Position numbers and translations under genes: made by a program. The notes beneath the pieces are model-generated. The model did no database searches and was not told the origin of the DNA. It saw only the letters and a list, made by a program, of their open reading frames with translations. DNA of 64,000 nucleotides, taken from the NCBI GenBank assembly GCA_030549495.1, contig JAUIRK010000561.1, forward strand, positions 131,501 through 195,500. The letters run 5' to 3'. Positions 23,666 through 35,891 of this stretch are shown here, one piece after another. Source of the DNA: Nectonema munidae (taxonomy: Eukaryota > Nematomorpha > Nectonematoida > Nectonematidae). Each line of letters opens with the position of its first letter. Within the stretch, counting starts at the first letter, position 1.

Positions 23666-24342
23666 ATTTTTTAAAAAATTCTTTATAAAATGCATATTTT
23701 TTAAATTTCATTTTTTTAAAACTAATTTTGTGAATTATTATATATTTAATACGTTGTTAACGTTAGTAAAGGCCGTATTTATCTTCATTCTATTTTTTTT
23801 CGGTTTACAGAATGTCTTAGGTAAGAGGTTTTTAGGATTTTTTATTTAGTTTAGTAAGTAGAGAACACTTTTACAGAATAACATGGTAAACTCTTTGTAG
23901 CATATCATAAAATTGAAAAACATCTAGTTAATAGAAGGAAAGTTATTTAGCCTTTTTGTAGGTGAAATTAAAAAAAAAATTTTTACGACAAATACCGTGT
24001 TTAACCGACACAGTTCGTTTCACGCCATATTGCACTCCCTTTGTGTACATTGTAAAAATTACCTCTAAAATCTAAATGTATTATAAAAATTATAATTTTA
24101 ATCTTTTGTCTTTCGGAGTCGGATTCGATGGAGTCGCACCATTTAAGAATACCGAAGGCGAAGGTAGAATACCGAAGGCTAATTTCCTCTATATTTTGCT
24201 AACTGTTCATCTATTGTCACATTGTATCATAGTGTACATTGTACACAGTGTAAATTCATAGACACTCTTTTAAAGTGGGCAACGTTGCAAAAACACAACA
24301 TAAATATGTTTACCATTTTTGTCCAAGCTTTGTATTTTTCCA
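23666..24342. other. Non-coding stretch
   Basis: AT-rich, with a small direct repeat of AGAATACCGAAGGC near 24147 and 24167. No gene is supported. Confidence 0.35.
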
Positions 24343-24550
24343 GCTCATAGAAAAAGGCTGAAAAATTGAACAAAATTAAAGAATGAAGTTTTGCGTGTTG
24401 TGTTAAAAATAGTTTGTAAAAGAGCAAAGCTTAGTTTATGAGTAGAAAGATTTTAGTAAAAGATTGTAGGCAATAATTTAAAAATATTTTTGAAGACAAT
24501 ATAAGAACGACACAAAACTGCAGATACAAACCAATGAAACATTTAAATGA
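24343..24550. repeat. Dispersed repeat, copy 1
   Basis: This segment matches 46185-46445 in order and orientation: CTCATAGAAAAAGGC(T/A)GAAAAATT, GCTTAGTTTATG(A/C)GTA, TTTTTGAAG(A/G)CAAT and ACAAACCAAT/GCAAATCAAT. Both copies are degenerate and neither has an open frame. Confidence 0.6.
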
Positions 24551-24949
24551 ATTATGTTAAAGAAATTAGATTAAACGCTTTGCTTGCCAAACAAAGCAGA
24601 ACTGTCTAGAATTCAGGAATCTTTTAAAATGACTGTCTAAAATTAACATTGACAAACGCCCTTGAAATATGGCACATGTAATTCAACTTTTTGGAGTGAT
24701 ATTTGAAGCAGAAAAGTTGATGTAGCATAATTATAAATTTTTAAAGTTAATTAGGTGGAAAAGCAAAATTAAGTGGAGTCATGTTAAGATTTTTTTACAT
24801 AAATTGAGTAACAAATTACAAAAAAGTGAAGTCGTAGTCGCCAAACATTCTTCCTACTCCACAACCCAGGGAAAACGGCTTAGAAAACATAAAGAAATCT
24901 TTTACCTACGGTGGTGTGTCTCGGTTTGCAGGCTTGTGAGATAATAAGT

Positions 24950-24978
24950 GAGCGTTGGATAAACGAGGTCTGACTGTA
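24950..24978. mobile_element. Pogo-like terminal sequence
   Basis: Read on the minus strand the segment is TACAGTCAGACCTCGTTTAT, a typical pogo/Tigger-type terminus. A similar terminus in the same orientation lies at 62924-62950. The opposite ends were not found. Confidence 0.35.
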
Positions 24979-26079
24979 TGCAATATAATTTTATACAATC
25001 ATGTAATCTAAAAAATATAAAATAGGATATTTCGGCCTGAAAGTGAATTCTTGACAATTGTGTGTTTCTTTCATATTTTCGGTGAAATATCGATTAGGCT
25101 AAATGTCTGTTTGGCAAAATGTCCATTTGGCCCAATGTGCCTCCGCTAAATGCTCGGGCAAAGCTTTGATTAGTGTACACGCTCATTAAAGGTTTAAGAA
25201 GTTATGTATAGATTTAGATAGTTGATGTGACTTGTTTGCGATTAAAACATGACAATGATTTGCTATATATTTAGAGCAAATAGAAAAACATCCCAAGGAT
25301 TATAATTAAGAGTTTTTAATGCATAAAAGTTCTTATACAGTATTTAGTAAGATAAGGTTTATGATGGAAGAGGTTAGTTAGGTTAAAATGTGTAGGGAAC
25401 ACATTGTGACGAATTTCAACATATTTGTTTATTAAACTCTACATTGTCATTGATTTGCTCTAACATAAACATATTTTATGCAATTTTGTGACCACATTTT
25501 CATTGGATTCCCAAATTAATTGAATCTGAAAAGTTAAGTCCAAAATTTTAAGGATAAAAAGAATTAGAAAAGCATTAAAAAATGAAACTCAAAATTGCGT
25601 TGTAATCAACAAAAGAAGTTAATTGAATGATAACATTAACAAGTGCTCTAAAACAAGAGAACTTTTTGCGCTTATATCCATACCACTTTGGTAAAAGCTG
25701 GATAGCTGGATAGTAAAAGCGGTTCAAACCTCGTCAATTGTGTTGCAAGCAAACTTGACGTAGGAATAAACATTCAAAGCTATGTTTGTTTCCAAAACAT
25801 GCGGTATTATTATTTTTACGTTATGCTTGTCAACTAAATATGAAACTTTTTTTTCTAAAAAAAATACATTTTCTTATTTATCAAATTTGGAGCCGAAGTG
25901 TAGTGAAGAAATTTTGAATATAATAAAAGGATATGGCATAAAAACATCGATAATAACCTGATTGCTTTCATCACCTGTTTGGAACATATAATGAATCGAT
26001 CTTTTAAAGAAGGGTTTCCCACCACCTTTAAAAAATCATTGATCAAACCTAAGTGTAAAGATAAATTGATAATATTAAT
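24979..26079. other. Non-coding stretch with GGCCAAATG-type words
   Basis: At 25098-25150 words such as GGCTAAATGTCTGTTTGGC and AAATGTCCATTTGGC alternate. Related words occur at 49797-49850 and 54530-54560. No gene is supported. Confidence 0.35.
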
Positions 26080-27360
26080 GAATTTAGATATATTTCTACT
26101 TTTCCTTTTTAGAGTAAAATAATTGAAAGAATTGTGCCAAAAAGAATGATCAATGCTATGGAAAACAATAAGCTTTTCATTGACAACCGTCAGCCTACAG
26201 AAAAAGTACTTACCAATTTTGTTTCTAAGTTAATCTCGGTGAAAATAAATGCCATGTTTTGTTATCATTTGGCAATCATGAAATTTTACTTCAAAATTGT
26301 TTCATGGATTTGAAATAAGAAAATCTCTTTTCCACTGGTTGGTTTCTTATAATGGAAATTGTAAATATTGATGAGTTCTGCTCGGATGTCAATTTCTGCA
26401 AGTATGGGGCACCTTAGGGCTCAAAACTGGGTCATTTTCTTTCTAATCTCTGCCTATGTCCTCTTCTAAAGGTAATTGAATCTATTAATTTTTTTTTCAT
26501 ATATATGTTCATGACATCTACATTTTCAAATTTTTAAAGTTGTTAAAAAAAATATTAAAAAATTCTACAAAATATTCTTGGGAACAGCTGAAATATTTTC
26601 GCTCAAAATAAGTAAAGATAAAAACATAGCAATCCTTTTTAGAAAAAGAAATGTTTCTTCTGATAACTTCATGAGTGAAATTGAACTGGAGCAAAACTGT
26701 AAATTTAAATTCCTAAAACTGTAATTCAACATGCTAAGAGTAAAATTAGCTGAGTATTTGAGGTTAAAAGATTTCGTAAATTCAATTTTTTCAACAAATT
26801 ATGTGTGCTGTCTTCTTAGAGTTTTATTTAAAGTAGGAAAATGATTAAATATCAGCAAAACAAAACAAATAATGAATGCATTTGTGATCTCTAAGCTGGA
26901 TTACTAAAATACCATATTGCCTACTGCAAATGAAGTTTTGATAACAAGCTACAAGTTCTCCAGAATACATGTGCAAGTGTTATTACTGGTAAGAGAAGAC
27001 TTGAAAGTGTTCACTAACATCTGCGCGAGTTTCACTGGTTTGAAATTGACAAAAGGATTTCATTTAAAGGTAAAGTTACCGTAGGATGTTTTCATCGAGA
27101 AGGCACAATTAGGCTTGATGCAGAATCGAACCCAAGATCTTGATATATCGAAACCCAGTATCTAACCAACCTTACTCACTCCCCCAAAAAAAATTACTTT
27201 GCTTACATTTAAATGCTTCAGAAAGAATGAACCAGGTTACTGGGGTAGAGATGTACATTTTTACCTACTCCATGACTTAGATTTAAAATTTTCTAATGAC
27301 TTGACCCTCTCTGCAAGAATATCATTTGAATCTTTTTTTTCCAAAGTACTGGGATACGTT
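26080..27360 (+). mobile_element. Old CR1-type LINE remnant, interrupted by a SINE
   Basis: Plus-strand fragments follow the order of a CR1-type RT: SKIIERIVPKRMINAMENN (26115), a motif-B remnant with GHLRAQNW where the family has GVPQGSxLG (26407), VISKLDY (26889), LQVLQNTCASVITGKRRLES (26953) and EFHWFEIDKRISFK (27033). It resumes with ITLLTFKCFRKNEPGYW (27195). Many stops and frameshifts show that it is old. The break between ISFK and ITLLTFKCF is caused by an inserted sequence with a tRNA-like head. Confidence 0.65.
27070..27192 (-). mobile_element. tRNA-derived SINE inserted in the CR1 remnant
   Basis: On the minus strand, GGTTGGTTAGATACTGGG (A-box region) and TTGGGTTCGATTCTG (B box) sit at tRNA-like spacing. 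The insert separates two LINE fragments whose protein sequence is continuous once it is skipped. Exact boundaries and target duplication are uncertain. Confidence 0.5.
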
Positions 27361-28548
27361 ACATATTAATTTACGCCTTATCGACAATCCTGCATCTTTC
27401 AAAAATTTTACATGATATACTTGAAGCATATGTTGCACAACTGTACAAGACTTACTTGTAAGCATTAGTTGCGTGTTATAAATGAATAAAGCATTTAGTA
27501 CCATTTGTTAGGAAAATGATGGGCTTTCCAAGCCAAAACGGAAATAATATTCAAAAGTCATTGTTTTTAAATATCAAAAAGGATTATATAAAGATAAAAC
27601 ACGAAGAATAAATGATAATCAAAATATGTTTTGAAAATCTATATATTGGAAATTTGCAAAAGTTTTTTTTTTTTAGCAAAAATTGGATGTCCTTTTGAAA
27701 TGCAAATCCAAAAATTGTGTAAAATTTCTTCTTCAAAATATCGATACTAAATTGTTATTTCAGCAAAAATTTTTATTCAGCAAGTAATAAAATGAAGTGT
27801 GGGGTTCCACAAAATGGATTTTTAATCGAATGATCCTTTTGGTTTTCATAATTTTGAAAATAATAAGTTTTTTTCTCAAAGGAAGGTAAAATAATCTATT
27901 CTTATTTATGAGTTAATTTAAATTTTTAACTCGAAATCCTAATGATTTGGTAAGCTTAAAAATTTTTTCTCGCACTTTCGGTTTGTCATTTCGTTTCTTC
28001 TCTCTTATAGCCAAAATATTATCAACACAAGATACTATATTTTTTGATTTTCACTGCATAATTGTGTTTTGTAGTCAAATTTTCAAATATATTTGAAGAA
28101 TATGCAAATTAGTTGAATAAGATTTGTTCTGGAATCAGATTTGAGAATTGATTCGGTTCATTTTATTCAAAAAATATATGCCTTTTTTTTAATTCGAAAA
28201 CATAATTAACCAGATGACCTCTAAAATACAAAAGTTGATCATTTGTGAGTATGTATATCTAAAAGGTGTACTCTCGTTTATTCACATGAAATAATCTTGG
28301 TGTAATTTACAGTTAATGTCACTTGTCAATTTAACAAATTTTTTATCCTTCTTTTTATCACGTAGAACAATTTTGGCAATTAGAGCTTTGCCATTTAAAA
28401 TGAATTCTTATATTTTTTTGCTAGAGATAAAAAAACTTTTTAGTGAACCAACCTTACATCAAAAAATATAAATCTCTAATAATAATTTATTCACATTTAA
28501 CATCATTTTTAGTTTGTTAAAATTAAATATATTTGAAACATTCTAAAT
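27361..28548. other. Non-coding stretch, nothing recognised
   Basis: AT-rich without supported features. Confidence 0.35.
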
Positions 28549-30230
28549 CAGTGGTTCCCATCCCGTTCCCCCTTTTTCAGACACTTTTTTATCTGTGGAC
28601 GCCTACAACGAAATAGGTTAAGCCAGCAAAATTAATAAAAGATTTTTCATCAAAAAATGAATATATTCATGTAAGATGCCTTGAATTATTACGCTGATTG
28701 AGCTATAGGCCTATTTATATGAAATCAGAAAACATTCCGTTCAGCAATTTTTTATTTAATTAAAATACATAGGAAAAAGGTTATGTTATAGTTATAAGAT
28801 GCAAAATCTATCTTTATAATACTTGCCCTATTTTTGAGATTGCAAATACATGTATGAATAAAAAAAATCATAAAACTTGTTTGAATAAAATACAAAAAAC
28901 TCACAAATGAAACTTTTAATTAGTTGCAAAAAGTATTTCATTTTATATTTCTCAATGGAACTTTTGTCGTTGTTTTTGAGGAACCAGCTCATGAATATTT
29001 GGCTCAGTGGCAGCCAATGCACATAAGTCATCTTCCACAGACAGCTTGTTCCTTGATTTTGTTCTTTTTCCAAGTAATTAAGAAAAGCAACTTTCGTACA
29101 GGTAGGTTGAAACAAAGTGCAAAAGAACTCAAACTGCCAGATTACTTAATTTTGGATATGATTCCATTATTATACACAAGAAGATAGACAAAGAGTTTGA
29201 CTAGAGTAAATAAACTTTTCTTGTGAATCTTATATCACATGATCAACCTGACATAAGAACGATTTTTTGCTAATCTTACATGAGTGCTTAAGTCAGGAAA
29301 GAAACGGCTAAATTCATCATCTAGCTGAGGGACCAATGATTTTACATCACAGGACAAAGTGCTTGAAAGCTGTCCATCAGCAAGAACTTCATTCATGATG
29401 GAAATATCATAAATTTTCCTAAACTCACTCTCTTCTTATACAGCACCAATTTGGCCAAAAATGCATGTATTGAGTCAGTGGCCGAGAAAGTTTGAATCCT
29501 TTCCTCCAGACAACCACGTGACGGATGTATAAAAGAGCAGGGAACTATGTTGGGATTTTATGTCATGACACAGTTGATGAAACAGTCTCGTGTTGAGGGC
29601 AGAGTTTTTCACATAGTTCACGACCTTGACAATACCAGTGAAAATTGTGAGAAGCCCAAAAAAAGCGATGAAGAAGTCAGAGCCTCCCGATGAATAAAGC
29701 AATGCACATCAACTGCATTTGGTGCTTTGGATTTTACTTTTGTTTGGAAACCCGAACTCGAACCAACCATGCCTGGACCCCCATCAGTTGTGATCCAACA
29801 GGATTATTCCAACTCAAACCATGCTTGTCAAAAAACGATGACACTTTAAAAAAAACGATTGATCACACCTGTGGCCCTACTTGACGTCAGCTTGCACGTC
29901 ATTTCTACATCAGCGGATTCATCGTCCTGTATAGCAAAAATGGGGGATGCTTTTATTTCTTAAATAATTTGATCTTTCACATACCCTGACATGTCCCTGA
30001 TTCTTCGCTAGATAGTATTATTCGTAAGAGATACATCACTTAGTTTCTGTGCTGCTTCTGCTCCAAGAACCAGTCTAACCACTTCTTTTGCAAAAGATAT
30101 TATCAATTCTTCAGCAACACACGGTGGTAGATCTACATTATTTTTTGAATCCAAGTAAACTCCACTGAAGATAATATTCTGAGAACTTTCTTTTCTTACT
30201 TGACATTATGAAATATCTGTGGTGGAAAAA
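28549..30230 (-). mobile_element. hAT element relic (SCAND3/ZBED5-like transposase)
   Basis: The left terminus CAGTGGTTCCCATCCCG starts at 28549. On the minus strand the transposase is readable in pieces. At about 30150-29900 there is a helical part with EELIISFAKEVVRLVLGAEA and, near the catalytic Asp, FAIQDDESAD. At about 29830-29690 come TTDGGPGMVGSSSGF and VHCFIHREALTS, the second conserved core block. At 29670-29510 follow VKVVNYVKNSALNTRLFHQL and SLLFYTSVTWLSGGK. A decayed C-terminal part continues to about 28830. Several frameshifts and stops occur. The family is inferred from remembered motifs of SCAND3/ZBED5-like proteins, which descend from hAT transposases. The opposite terminus was not found. 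Confidence 0.7.
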
Positions 30231-31159
30231 AGGAAAGTATAATAAAATAAAATAAAGCTTATTTATTAATTTTCTTTCTCATATTCATATATCACGCATC
30301 TTCATGACACTCGCCATTTCAAGAGGCAATATATATTCCTGTCATCTCGTGGGTCACTCATGACCATCCCAAGTGCTAAATTTGTCATGTGGGCAGTGAG
30401 TTCTAGCATTTAAGCATTCAGTTTTATTGATTGTGTACAGTAGTATGAATTTTATTTTTAGCCGCATGTCTCCTAATTCCAGAATAATAAATTTAAAAAT
30501 AAGTAGGATCTCTATGAACCGAAATTCTTCTCTTTTTATTGTGTTTCCTTGTTAGATTATAAATTTAGGTCCTTTAAAACTTTTTCGCAACCTTGTTTGA
30601 TAGGAAAGTTATTTGAATAAATTCCATCTCTTTCAATTTATTGTTGTTAAAAAATTTCAATGGGAAAATAGATATTCTTTTAAACTAATTGAACTACAAA
30701 ATAAAATGAGTTTATTTATATAAATTATATTAACAGAAATGAATTAAAGTATATATAAATATTTACAAGAGATACTTTTAAAGGGAGAAAAAAATATACA
30801 ATATGTATAAACAGATATATAATAAATTATATATGATTATATTGACATATTATATAGAGAAAATACTACAACCAAAATATAGGGTGTTTGTTTTGAATGT
30901 GATACATAAAAAAGTGAAACAGGAAAGCAATTTGTTAGAGTACAAGGTCTATCATATGTCTCTGATAATTTGTTTTTGATGCAGCTTTTAAAAGAGTTAT
31001 TATTTATTTGCGCAAGTTCTATGATATTAATATTTTCAGTGTTTTCTATGAAATCTATAATTTTCTGCCTTATGACTTGCTTGCATTTTTTTTGATTTAA
31101 GCCTTGGATAAAAATAACTAAATTTTGTTCTAGTATTATAATTGTGTACTTCATAATTA
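30231..31159. other. Non-coding stretch
   Basis: A 105-codon minus-strand open frame (30837-31154) has no recognisable domain and lies just beyond the LINE C terminus. I do not call it a gene. Confidence 0.3.
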
Positions 31160-32400
31160 AACATTAGTTTATTTGTGTAGTCTATTCGAAAAAAAACCAT
31201 GAATAATATCATGGTAAAAATTCATTAATTTATACTTAGAGATGTCCTCTATTTTCAAAACATTCGTTAAATAGAATTTACTGCTGGTATGTGCATTATA
31301 TTTCAGATTTAAGGCTAACCTCAATATTTTTTTTGCAAAATAAATATTCTATTAAGATTAACGTGTCCCCAATTTAATAGAGAATAATTTAAAACGGGTA
31401 ACACCAAGGGTTTATACGCAATAGTTTTTATTTTTACTGGAAGATGATTCCAACTTCTGAATTTAGCAAGTAAATAACTCAATTTATTGCAGACTGATTC
31501 AACTTGTGCCTTTTAAAGAAGTCTATTGTCAAATATAGTGCCTAAAAATCAAAACTTTTCCAACAACTCAAGTACATGGTTATTAATTTTTACATCATGA
31601 CAAAATGAGATTTTTTTCTCTGATAACAACATTCCTTTTGATTTTTCATAATTGATGACTAATGAAAATCTCATTCAAAAAAGACATCTTTCTATTTATT
31701 ATTTCGATTCATTAAAAATTTTCAACTTTGAATATGAGAACTATGTCATCTGCAAATGCTAGAGCTTTACTGACATTTCTGTGTATGACTATGATTGTTT
31801 CATTTATGTATATGATAAACAGAAGTGAACCGAGAGAAGATCCCTGAGGTACACCAATAGGGTTGCAGTGATATATGTCCGAAAAACTATTATTAAAAAA
31901 AACGGAAAATTTCCTATTATTTAAAAAATTTCTAATTAAATCAATAGCTAATTGATCAATTTTATAGTAATTAAGCTCTCTTAATAAAAAATCATGATTT
32001 ACACAGTCAAAAGCAGCTTTGAGATCCAAAAATATACTCAATGAGTTAAAATTACTATTCCAGTTCTCTACAATTTCAAAAGTAAAAATTGAATGAAGTT
32101 GTCCAATGTTTTTAAGCTTACGAAAACCATATTGAAACTCACTAAACAATAAATTATATTCAAAATAATTATACAACTGATTATAAAGGATTTTCTCTAG
32201 TATTTTCGAAAAGACCGGCACTATACACACGGGTCTGTAGTTGTTTAATTCAGATTTTTTTACCTCCTTTCTTTGCTATTGGAACTATTTTATCTACTTT
32301 AAAGCCATCTGAAAATGTACCTAGAGATATGCATTTTTTATATAATACGTAAAGCGGTTTGACTAAGGTGTTTATTATTATTTTTACTATTTTAAACTTT
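31160..32400 (-). mobile_element. CR1/L2-type LINE remnant (reverse transcriptase)
   Basis: The minus strand encodes an RT from about 32400 to 31160. SLGTFSDGFKVDKIVPIAKK comes first, then, after a frameshift near 32250, VPVFSKILEKILYNQLYNY, SEFQYGFRK, FLDLKAAFDCVNHDFLLREL (motif A), IGVPQGSSLGSLLF (motif B) and KALAFADDIVLIF (motif C, FADD). Past a break near 31700 the C terminus reads LLAKFRSWNHLPVKIKTIAY and ILQKKILRLALNLKYNAHTS, ending about 31170. Neither endonuclease nor ORF1 remains. The central 172-codon frame is open, so the copy is younger than the plus-strand CR1-type remnant at 26-27 kb. Confidence 0.75.
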
Positions 32401-33719
32401 TTTTATTATCTCATTATTACTTTGAAACTTAAAATGTCTAAATTTTAAATGTATCTATTTTTTGAATTAGAATTTATTATTGATTATTCCTTTATAGTTT
32501 GTGATTAAATTTTTTAAATTAAAATTTTTCTTTCCTAAGAAGCTTGGCCTTAACAGGGTTGACTTAGACATTAGCAATTTGACATTAGTCGAATTTTGCA
32601 GTTTAAGGCCAGCAGAAATTTTTCCAAGTTTGGCGAAACCATTTCTCTTTAATTATGTATAACGTTGTATAATGAATTCTAGGATGAGTTACAGTGTTTG
32701 GAGCACATAAATTAAACTGAGTCTGAGAACGTCCGATCTCTGTCCATGTGATAACGAAGATTTTATATTTAAATAAGCGCACTAAATGCTCATCTATGGG
32801 CAAGGATTAAAATAAATGTATTGAGAATTTAATTGAAATTTTTTAAAAATATACGTATTCTCTAGGTTGTGATACGATGACCCTTTTGAGCTAGCCCAAA
32901 TCATAGTAAAAATTACGTAGCGCGTTAATTGGACAGGAACAGAGTTATAAAACTTTCCAATCTGTTCTCAGGCATTCTTTGCTCCTGCCGATAACTCGCA
33001 TTCATAATATCAGAAACAGTAAAGGCCCTCGAGAAGAAAAAAGTTTTAAAATATTCTTTCATAGGTTGAATGATCTCCCTTTGTTGATCGATGTGCAAGC
33101 TGACACTAAAAATTTAAAACAATTTATTTACTCTTATTCCAATTTTTTTAAAAGTCTCATGTCAACACACCAATTTGTTCCTGTTCAATTTTTTAAATAA
33201 TAATTCTCTACCGGAGTCCATGTCACTTAGAATACCACTCGCTTATCCGTTGAACCAGGCTAAAGATGGAGCTGCTAAAAGGAAAGTTACAAAATACAAT
33301 TACATAACTATTTTTTTCTAAAATGTCTTTTATACTCTTTACATATTTATTTATTATACTTTTGAAAGTAACCCACTGCACTGGTCTTAGTGTTAAGTAG
33401 TGTGCGAAGTAGGAAATTTTTATTGGTGGGGATCTCAAAAAATTATTGTTAAACAAATTCTTAAACAAAAGGCAAACAATATAAGGGCTCTCATGCTATT
33501 CTATTATGTAAAATTACTGATCTTAGCCACGAAATAAATACAAAAAAGAGATATTGGATCATATGAACTATGAAGAATAACCACCCCAAGACAATATTTT
33601 AGTAGCAAAGAACAACCACCCCGCATGACCCTTTTGAAGAACCACCACCCCAAATAGTTTTCCATTGTACAGAATATACCACTGAAACAAAATTAAAAAA
33701 TTTATTTAGTAAAAATTAA
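32401..33719. other. Non-coding stretch, possible LINE C-terminal fragment
   Basis: The plus-strand frame at 32979-33200 (SFKIFFHRLNDLPLLI followed by LKQFIYSYS) faintly resembles the end of CR1-type LINE proteins, but the match is too weak to name. The remainder shows nothing. Confidence 0.25.
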
Positions 33720-34204
33720 AATATTAAAATCATTCACAGTTCATTGCACTGAACCCACGTTCGTACTAAGCTGTAGAAACGGGAAAAGTATTAATTATTT
33801 TCAAAAAATTCTTGTACTCGGTTGATTGAGCCCCTGATTTGAATTCGCGAAATGCGGAAACGATGGAAAAGACATCCTGCTTGAAATATCGCGCAACATC
33901 CATCACTTCCTTGTCTCCGTAAGTAAACAACTCATCTTCTTCTTGGGTCCATATAACTACAATTTGTCATCAATTTTGAATCGAATCGACTACTTAAATT
34001 GTCAATAAGAGCTTGAATGAATTGGCTACGGAAATTAGACTGGGGAGAACCGGATAAGTTAATGCCTTTAAAAGTTCCCTCTTTTCCATACTCCTCCATG
34101 TGTTCGAGAAAAGATGGTCCTTTTTCTTTGTATAATTCCCAAAATTTTCCAAGTCGAAGGATTTCTGCTGAAATTGATATAAGATTAGCTGTTTGTTTTT
34201 GCAT
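33720..34204 (-). pseudogene. hAT transposase C-terminal fragment (ZNF862-like)
   Basis: The minus-strand frame runs from 34204 past 33932. It contains FIQALIDNLSSRF, the acidic block EEDELFTYGDKEVMDVARYF, then STEYKNFLKIINTFPVSTA and YERGFSAMN. The last two blocks form the hAT dimerisation domain (usual motif CERGFS.MN, here with Tyr for Cys after a stop). The type matches ZNF862/KIAA1586-like hAT proteins. The 176-codon minus frame at 33994-34524 overlaps it in another phase and is a shadow. Confidence 0.6.
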
Positions 34205-34219
34205 CTTAAAAAAGAAATG

Positions 34220-34740
34220 AACTGATTGGCACGAATCATCGTCAGGCCAACTGATTCATTTCCTCTTTTGGACGAGCAGTTACAGACGCTGAGAATTGAA
34301 CTTTCTGTTGGCATCAAAGACTGCCTCACTAAACATCCTGAAAATTTTTCCGTTGAGTTTAAATTGTATTTTGATGATGCACCATTGGATGTTCCGAGGT
34401 ACAAAAATGGGTTCCACGCTAAAGTTGAACCTACGGAAGAGGAGGCAGAATAGCTATCGGATTTGAAAGTCTCAAAAGCAAAGAAGCTGCTTTTCAACCA
34501 TAAAGAAGTTCTTTGAAGCTTCATGCCTATTCAGAATGAGTATCCGCTACTCAGCAAAAAAGTATCCGTAATGCTTATTCAATTTGCCACAACATATCTG
34601 CGAATCTGGATTTTTTAATCTTGCGGGCATTAAAGCAGAGTCTAGAAATCGTCTTGATGTTAGAAGTGATATTCTTCTTACTGTGTCTAAAATGGGGCTT
34701 GACATAATAGGTCTCGTTGGACAAGCCGGGCAATAAGTCT
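34220..34740 (+). pseudogene. hAT transposase C-terminal fragment (SCAND3-like)
   Basis: The plus-strand frame contains LRIELSVGIKDCLTKHP, then IQNEYPLLSKKVSVMLIQFA, TTYL, CESGFFNLAGIKAESRNRLD and VRSDILLTVSKMGLDI. This is the C-terminal dimerisation region of SCAND3/ZBED-like hAT transposases (usual motif TTYLCESGFS and NRL). One stop and one frameshift are visible. It abuts the ZNF862-like fragment head to head. Confidence 0.65.
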
Positions 34741-35891
34741 CTGATTAATTATTTTACTTCAAAAAAAATTTTTGATTTTATATTTTGAAGCTAGATAAAT
34801 TTATTTAATGGAATTGTAAATATTTAAAGCAAACATTTTAGACAATAAAAATTTTTTATCCCCTTTTGCATCATTGGTATAGTGTTGACAAATTTTTAAA
34901 TCTTCCAACGGGGGAAAAATAGTCTTGAAAAAAGTGAACAATTTTTTTATTCCTTACAAAAATTAATACGAAAAATATTTTAAAAGTGAAACAGGAGTTT
35001 TTATACTAAGAAAAGAGCTAATCAATCATATTTAGAACTTAATTTGTATAAACTCCTTTTTGGAAATGTAACCTTAGTGAACTAAAAACAGGAAGACTAA
35101 TATCTCGCCCTGGATTCCGTTATTAGGCGAAGATGAAACGTGGATATCTGGCGATCCTACTTTAGTATAGCTGTTACAGTATACTATAGTTTAGTATAGC
35201 TTGGTGCAGCCTTTGCCTTTATATCATTTGTCATGAATGCATAATACCATAATTTTGTGAACTTCTGAATTTAAACAATCATCCAAATGTCTCCTTACTC
35301 CAATCATTTTGATAATCCCATCGCCGATAATGATTTCACCTTTCTTTCCGGATGAGATTCATTTGAAACGACGTTATTCCCTTATGAAATTATATACCTG
35401 TCAAAATTCAACATTCATCCCAAAAGGGTATTGAAATTGCGAGAAACGATTCAACCCTGCCTGATATCTTTATGATGCCAACGATTTCTTGATTTTAAGG
35501 CAGTTTCACTTTTCATCGGAGAAAACGAATTGATCCGAAATTTGAATTACAAATTTAAAAAATGTGATTTAGTAATTTCCAGAGTGAATCAATTTTTGTG
35601 TAAGTTTCGCACTTCAATATTAAAAAAATTTCACAATATCAAGACAAGTAAACAAAATGTTCAAATACGAATATAACTCTTTTATAATTCACGCATCCTA
35701 TCTAAGTATGTACAAGTCATTAATGCGAAAAAATTCATTCTACTTGCGCTTAATTATATATTGGATACATTTTATTGATTTTAGACGCAATCAACATCAT
35801 TTGCTTCTTCTGATCTAAATGAAGTGACTTTAGTGTTTGACTTTTAATCGCTTGACTCTGCTTCAAACTTTGTTCGTGTAGAGCAAGCTTC
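34741..35891. other. INTS13 upstream region
   Basis: AT-rich. A possible splice acceptor (TTTTATTGATTTTAG near 35785) could end a 5' UTR intron. An in-frame stop lies about 40 bp before the INTS13 ATG. No TATA box can be assigned. Confidence 0.3.

Noticed and set aside
33994-34524. 176-codon minus-strand frame
   Set aside because: It lies antisense to the SCAND3-like hAT fragment and in another phase of the ZNF862-like fragment, and has no motifs of its own.
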